Origin: Aphelocoma coerulescens
Taxonomy: Eukaryota > Chordata > Aves > Passeriformes > Corvidae
Reading direction: 5' to 3'
Length of the DNA: 64,000 nt
Assembly: GCF_041296385.1 (NCBI RefSeq)
Contig: NC_091014.1
Coordinates: 8,097,578 to 8,161,577, forward strand
Below are positions 60,301 to 64,000 of the stretch, one piece after another. How positions within the stretch are numbered: the first letter of the stretch is position 1; each line of letters begins with the position of its first letter. The notes under the pieces were generated by a model. It worked only from the letters and a program-made list of their open reading frames with translations. It did not search any database and was not told the DNA's origin. A program made the position numbers and the translations under genes.

Positions 60301-63300
60301 TGGAAAATGTATTGTGGTGGAATTAGCCTGGGGCTATACAAGAGAAGGTTGTCAAACAGTGCTATACCAATTTATTACATAATTTTAAATACTCCTTATG
60401 CAAAAGCAATTTCTTTCAATTAAACTACTCTTTTGCTCTGATGGAAACTCAAATTCAATACAAAACCACTGCAATGAAGTGTAACAGTAAAGCTTAACTT
60501 CAGCTTAAACTAAGAATCACTATATTTCAATTATTCAAAGCAGGACAAGAAAGCAGATAAGTGGAAAAAGAATGAATCAAATGATTTACCAGTAACTCAG
60601 AAAAGTTATTCAGCTAACTTAAAAAAGCTTCACTAGATTTGAAACATAGTATTACCCATTAATGATTTTGTGTCAGAAACTCCAATATGTGTGGGGGCAG
60701 ACACACTCTCTACAACTAATACTGTGGATTTTTATTCCAATGAACACTGAATTCAGGGCTTTTTTAAAAACTGTTAAGTGAAGGATGGTGAAACTGTAAT
60801 ATCCAGGCTGTATATTCTCAGTTGTTAGGGCTCAGCTCAAATATTCTCAGCTGCAAACCTACCACAAATATGATTTATGGGCAATTATCACTGTTAGTGT
60901 GTTCACCACATGCCCATTTGCGCTGAACTCTGACCCCAGTAATTTAAGGGGAAGAAAGCAGACACAGGCATCCTGCTAGTGAAGTACACAATCACAGACT
61001 TGGCACCAAGGAAGGCTGGAAGTTGTATTCAGTGCTCATTAAGGAGAATTATTTCTACTGCTAGTGCAATTTTTTTCAACCATCTTCAACAAAGCTTTTA
61101 TGAGTCCTCAATGTATAATCAGAAAAAGAGATTTAACCATGTAAAATGTCATGTCAGGATGTTCAAAATGGGCTGTACTCAGTGTAAAATTAAAAGCAAT
61201 GCTACATTCAGTAGTACTTAAATTCTGTCTATGAACAAATTGTTTCTATGTATGTCAAATGGGTAATGATCATTTTTACAACAAACCAATCTGAAACACT
61301 TATTGTATATTCTGGGAAGTACTAAACGAAGTTGGTTTCTAGCAGGAACTGCATCACCACGCCAACAAGCAGGGAACATACTCTAAACATACCTTTAAAT
61401 AACGCTCAATGTTACTCATCAAAATGTCAATTTCTTCCTTTGACCACATCCCTTGCTTCCACTTATGGCCTGAAAAAAGAAATGACAAACTACTGAAGTG
61501 AAGGCCAGAAAAACAGCAAGAACAGAAGTAGCTGAAAACACGACCCATGCTGCAATTAACACAGAAAAGACTAAAAATATAACTAGAATTAATTTTAAAC
61601 AGATGTTATTTCATAACTGACAGTAACCATCAACTAATATTTAAATAACGTGAGTCAGATTACATTTCAAAAACATCCCATTTTTAAAAACAGAACGTGA
61701 GCTCCGCTATGTGCTGTCAAGTCACATTTTCAGACTTTCTCTTCAGCTGCAACTAGGAAAGTTCTGTCTTTAAACTGACAGCTGAGATTTCCATGCACTC
61801 AAAATGATTCTAGAAGCTGGAACATAAAATGTGACTCAGAACATTACCTGAGGAATTGGCAACAACATGGGGTTCTTTTGCATGCCTTAACACTCCTGAA
61901 CATGTGAGTAGTGCCACCTACTGTGACTGCTTTTCATAGAGGTAAATGCTCCACTTAGTCTTTTTTGAGAAGCTGGTCCCCATCTCTCTCTTTTTTTTTT
62001 GCATTGGGAGTAATTCTCAGAGGTCACAGTCAAAATAAAAACTTGTGGGGAGTCTTTTACTTCCCAAATAAAAGTGGCAAACCAATAGAAACAAGCAATA
62101 ACGTTTCCTCTCCGTCTATGCCCTTAGAAACTACAATGCCAGCTAAGCTTTTAAAGCAAACCCAATCAACTTTATTCAGAGGGAAAATTTCAAACCTGAA
62201 GTCTATCAATAAAACATTAAAACATTACTCCTCTAAATTATCCTTTTTTCCCCTTATGGTCATACCATACTTTTAATTACGCTTATGCTGGTGTGACCCA
62301 GTTTACATACTGGTGTGTGCTGGCTACCTGCCCACCTCTGCTCAGGAAAATCAGGGTACTTCCTTCTCAGCCTGCTAATTACCAGAGCTGAGAGACAGAA
62401 CACACCAAAGAGACTGTTTACTCAAATCCAATTATAATGAAAAGTACAGGCATTATTACTAATTCCACTGGAACTGGTGAGAGAGTACTCTTTTCCTGTG
62501 CCCCACGGCTTCAATCTCTTCTTCCACAGCTACAGAGACAGAAAAATAATGTATTACTGTAACTGTAATTCACACCTCTGTCCAAGCCTCTGAACTGACT
62601 TAATAGGACACTGCTACTCTTTACATGGAATAAGCTTTAATACCAAACTATTTTAGGAAAGGACATTTATTCTGCACTTCACATGTTTGCATATTCATAG
62701 TCAAGAATATCATAACCTGCCCACAGGTCTGGGAAGAAAGCATTATCAGGTGGAGACTGCTATAAAATGATGAGCTCAGGCTACACGTGCCAAACTCTGA
62801 GCTACTGTAAAAGAAGACATACTGGCATTCTTCCACTGCTTATCTCCTGACAAACCACACAGTTTACAAGAAAAGTTCAGCCAGTAGAGATTCTCAAATA
62901 TTTTTCTTGGCATATTTTACTAGAAATGTCTTCCTCAAATTATTAATCTCTTAACTGGAATCACCAAATTTAGTGCCCTCCTTTGACCAGCTGACAATGC
63001 TGTGTCTCTTCCTAAAGGTTTCAAACAAAAAAGGGAGTTGCTTTGAACTGACTGAAAAAAGAATTATTTTCCTTCTAGAAAAAGTAAAAGTCAAAGTAAG
63101 AAAAACAGTAGAGAGGCTGAGGAAACTGGAGAGAAAACACGTCTTCACTTGACACTAAGTTGTTTCTCTAGGTTTAGAAAGTCGCTTCCCCTGAGGGGAC
63201 GAAAGAAAAAACAAAAGCTCTTAAGTTCAGCAACTACTACATGACTGCACAGATACATTTGGAAAGGGAGGCATGCACAGTAGGGTGGAAGTTTTAGGAG

Positions 63301-63754
63301 TAGTAGAGATTATTTCATTAGATCCTGGTCTGCAGGAGCCCTCTTCTTCTGAAGCAACTCCATTAACCTAATCATGGATTGGTTTTTCTCCTCGTTGTCC
63401 TCCCCTCTGCTGCAGCTTCCCACCTCCAACCAGGCAAACACAACTCTCTGCCCCATCTGGGCAGACACAAAGGACCCACAGCCCTTCCCTACTGTAGCCA
63501 CTACTGTCACCACTGCAGGTATGGCTCATCTCATAAAAAGCCAGACCAGATTACCTGATGCAACTTGCAAAATGTTCTGAGACATTTGGAATAATTTACC
63601 TTTTTACAGCATGGGAGAACTGCATTTGAAATATCCTACCTTTATTGGTTAGAGAATCCTTATCCTCTTTGGTTGTGAACCATGCTTGGCTAACAGCTGA
63701 TACTTCTTCATTGCCCATTGGGGAGATTTCATCCAGCTGTTCATTCTGAAGAAT
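45226..63754 (-). CDS. DMTF1: DMTF1, cyclin D-binding Myb-like transcription factor (13 C-terminal coding exons; 5' end outside window)
   Basis: DMTF1/DMP1 binds DNA through Myb-like repeats, activates the ARF (CDKN2A) promoter and is bound by D-type cyclins. Thirteen exons join to 1980 nt, giving the last 659 residues; human has 760 in total as I recall, so about 100 N-terminal residues lie beyond position 64,000. Three Myb-like repeats run from YTPEEIEKLK..WATIGAALGRS, through GKWTEKEEKR..WAAVAERVGTRS, to TEWTKEDEIN..WDLLAEGWSSV. The Ser/Thr-rich transactivation tail ends DSEDSKDVEDLVSCH. No stop or frameshift interrupts the reading. The gene is transcribed toward TMEM243. Confidence 0.96.
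45482..45620 (-). repeat. CR1 LINE 3' fragment in DMTF1 intron
   Basis: cacaggatcacagaacagct then ggggttggaaaggacctctg and ctagtccaaccccttgct: a CR1 3' end in minus orientation, between the last two DMTF1 exons. Confidence 0.88.
45881..46028 (-). CDS. DMTF1: DMTF1 penultimate coding exon
   Basis: 148 nt, acceptor gttgtgcag, donor gtatga. It encodes DLGSPTIEEQVDQPTIDDET and HGFIQATDDIDSESVLPLTT, an acidic part of the activation region. Confidence 0.95.
46842..46874. repeat. Short perfect inverted repeat (hairpin)
   Basis: Arms ccttccactgt (46844-46854) and acagtggaagg (46862-46872) enclose a 7-base loop; one G.U and one further pair extend it. It lies in a DMTF1 intron. Too short for a microRNA precursor on its own. 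Confidence 0.8.
48657..48960 (-). repeat. CR1 LINE 3' fragment in DMTF1 intron
   Basis: agagaatcacagaactgttt, gggaccttgaagatcatcta, gggcaacctgttccagtgcc and gggaagaatttcttcctaat: a minus-oriented CR1, 5' truncated, ending about 140 bp before the next DMTF1 exon. Confidence 0.92.
49098..49484 (-). CDS. DMTF1: DMTF1 large transactivation exon
   Basis: 387 nt, acceptor gctcacag, donor gtaagg. It encodes PEHLLNTSDNVTVQCHTPSV, ELTVDSDIQSADLTDPPDTL and MDGVMVRTEEEIADASLKQD. Conserved with human but freely substituted in the middle, as expected for a disordered region. Confidence 0.95.
50217..50375 (-). CDS. DMTF1: DMTF1 exon, Ser/Thr-rich segment
   Basis: 159 nt, acceptor tctttgtag, donor gtaaga. 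It encodes SFHLQPTGTPGTYLLQTSSS, LPLTLTTSPTMTLTASAAP and SPEQIIVHALS. It is notably richer in GC and CpG than the adjoining introns. Confidence 0.95.
50980..51065 (-). CDS. DMTF1: DMTF1 exon (TDSPAATVDSETITLNSG segment)
   Basis: 86 nt, acceptor ccttttgcag, donor gtaagt. It matches the human DSPATVDSETITLNSGTLQT segment. Confidence 0.95.
51524..51605 (+). other. Exon-like segment antisense to DMTF1
   Basis: A strong acceptor (long T tract, then ctgccctccacag, ending 51523) and a near-consensus donor (gtaagtatt at 51606) bracket 82 bases. They stay open in one frame, beginning CVHPDEKIRCFTRYLPNLCV. I do not recognise the peptide and see no partner exons. It may be a cryptic or noncoding-RNA exon, or chance. 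Confidence 0.25.
52602..52745 (+). repeat. tRNA-Ile-derived SINE with CR1-like tail (TguSINE1-type)
   Basis: The head reads ttagctcagttggtcagagc (A box), an Ile-type anticodon loop (gctaataatgcc), then gtgggtccaacccctgtaca (B box) and ggcca. It is followed directly by gttgggactcaatgatccac and a CR1-type 3' end (cccttccaattcagaatatt, ctgt). This is the architecture of the passerine SINE I know as TguSINE1. It sits in a DMTF1 intron, antisense to the gene. Confidence 0.88.
53562..53777 (-). CDS. DMTF1: DMTF1 exon (LIKGLKQLHENQ segment)
   Basis: 216 nt, acceptor ttctctcag, donor gtaagt. It encodes LIKGLKQLHENQKNNPGHQL, VQHVQIRVARLEESTGSAPS and PMAALQIPVQITHV. The central linker (HQLPDNKCGSGLANTNSS) differs most from human. 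Confidence 0.95.
55234..55385 (-). CDS. DMTF1: DMTF1 exon, Myb-like repeat 3
   Basis: 152 nt, acceptor gtcctgccag, donor gtaatg. It encodes IAELEVSDENDINWDLLAEG and SPQWLRSKWWTIKRQIANHK, most of the third Myb-like repeat with its spaced Trp residues. Confidence 0.96.
56399..56790. mobile_element. Possible solo LTR fragment (weak)
   Basis: The segment begins tgggagg and ends near ctaaca. An AATAAA (56724-56729) is followed within about 50 bases by caatctgacacctttcacg, as in a retroviral R-U5 end. No perfect target duplication or internal region was found. Listed only as a candidate. Confidence 0.2.
56967..57195 (-). CDS. DMTF1: DMTF1 exon, Myb-like repeat 2 and start of repeat 3
   Basis: 229 nt, acceptor ctctttcag, donor gtttgt. 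It encodes GKWTEKEEKRLAEVVHELTS, VSWAAVAERVGTRSEKQCRS and TEWTKEDEINLILR. Almost identical to human, including the helix-turn-helix Trp residues. Confidence 0.96.
57719..57828 (-). CDS. DMTF1: DMTF1 exon, Myb-like repeat 1 core
   Basis: 110 nt, acceptor tctctttag, donor gtgagg. It encodes LRVKHGNDWATIGAALGRSA and SSVKDRCRLMKDTCNT, the core of the first Myb-like repeat. Confidence 0.95.
58947..58979 (-). CDS. DMTF1: DMTF1 33-nt microexon
   Basis: Only 33 bases (K plus YTPEEIEKLK), acceptor gttgcttag, donor gtaagt. The frame and residues match human exactly across both junctions, so it is real although very small. It starts Myb-like repeat 1. Confidence 0.93.
59804..59961 (-). CDS. DMTF1: DMTF1 exon (ARGIKDATEIIFEMSKDERK segment)
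   Basis: 158 nt, acceptor ttgttctag, donor gtatga. It encodes DFYRTIAWGLNRPLFAVYRR and VLRMYDDRNHVG, a block between the N-terminal region and the Myb repeats that is almost invariant in vertebrates. Confidence 0.96.
61393..61469 (-). CDS. DMTF1: DMTF1 exon (HKWKQGMWSKEEIDILMSNI segment)
   Basis: 77 nt, acceptor ttttttcag, donor gtatgt. It encodes HKWKQGMWSKEEIDILMSNI then ERYLK; the W-S-K-E-E start resembles a degenerate Myb repeat ahead of the three clear ones. Confidence 0.95.
63640..63754 (-). CDS. DMTF1: DMTF1 first exon within the window
   Basis: 115 nt, acceptor tttccaag, donor gtagga. It encodes ILQNEQLDEISPMGNEEVSA and VSQAWFTTKEDKDSLTNK, identical to human but for about one residue. 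No earlier exon is seen between 63,755 and 64,000. Confidence 0.95.
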
Positions 63755-64000
63755 CTTGGAAAGACCAATATGAAATGATACAGTCAAATATTCAGTTGTT
63801 TTTCAATTTTCACTTTGCAATTAACGTGGAGACATAGTTTGAAGGCAAATTAAATCAGCACACCTCGTCACCTTGCTGACTGTTCAAAAGTGCCACGTTT
63901 TAGATACAGCATTGAAAGTATCACCTTTCTTAAAAAACCCGAGTAAGATTTAGCATCTTAATATAAAGATGTTGTGAGAATTAATTGGTTAACACTCTTC

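Noticed and set aside
1..64000. A phage, CRISPR, toxin-antitoxin or other microbial system
   Set aside because: All recognisable genes are spliced vertebrate genes and the repeats are avian. No previously undescribed coding system was found.

Overview
This is a vertebrate nuclear genome window, almost certainly from a bird and probably a songbird. The evidence is intron-rich conserved animal genes, many CR1-type LINE 3' fragments, and one tRNA-Ile-derived SINE with a CR1-like tail (52,602-52,745) of the kind I know from passerines. No bacterial, phage, CRISPR or viral coding system is visible. I rebuilt five protein-coding genes exon by exon. Every predicted splice junction uses AG/GT and keeps frame.

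Left block (1-22 kb). The last coding exon of SUV39H2 (+) is followed by a long 3'UTR. It converges on DCLRE1C/Artemis (-), which is complete: 14 coding exons, 710 codons, and all metallo-beta-lactamase and beta-CASP ligands in place. DCLRE1C starts in a CpG island at 15.0-15.7 kb. MEIG1 (+, 88 aa) lies divergently beyond it. In human these three genes are neighbours on 10p13.

Middle (22-34.2 kb). I see no gene. It holds AT-rich sequence, short microsatellites, one isolated CpG-rich patch near 26.7 kb and a CR1 copy in A-rich simple repeat.

Right block (34.3-64 kb). TMEM243 (+, 4 coding exons, 118 aa) starts just downstream of a roughly 480-bp G-rich minisatellite inside its CpG island. It converges tail-to-tail on DMTF1 (-), of which 13 coding exons (659 C-terminal residues with all three Myb-like repeats) are present; its first coding exons lie past the right edge. 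In human these two genes are neighbours on 7q21, so the gene-free middle joins two blocks that are on different human chromosomes.

The genes are not a functional pathway. They are a histone H3K9 methyltransferase, a V(D)J/NHEJ nuclease, a spermiogenesis adaptor, a small membrane protein and a Myb-like transcription factor. The points most worth a second look are the TMEM243 promoter minisatellite and its strand-skew switch, the inter-block junction, the SINE, two inverted CR1 pairs, a poly-Asp tract in Artemis, a well-formed exon-like segment antisense to DMTF1, and the nearly touching 3' ends of TMEM243 and DMTF1.
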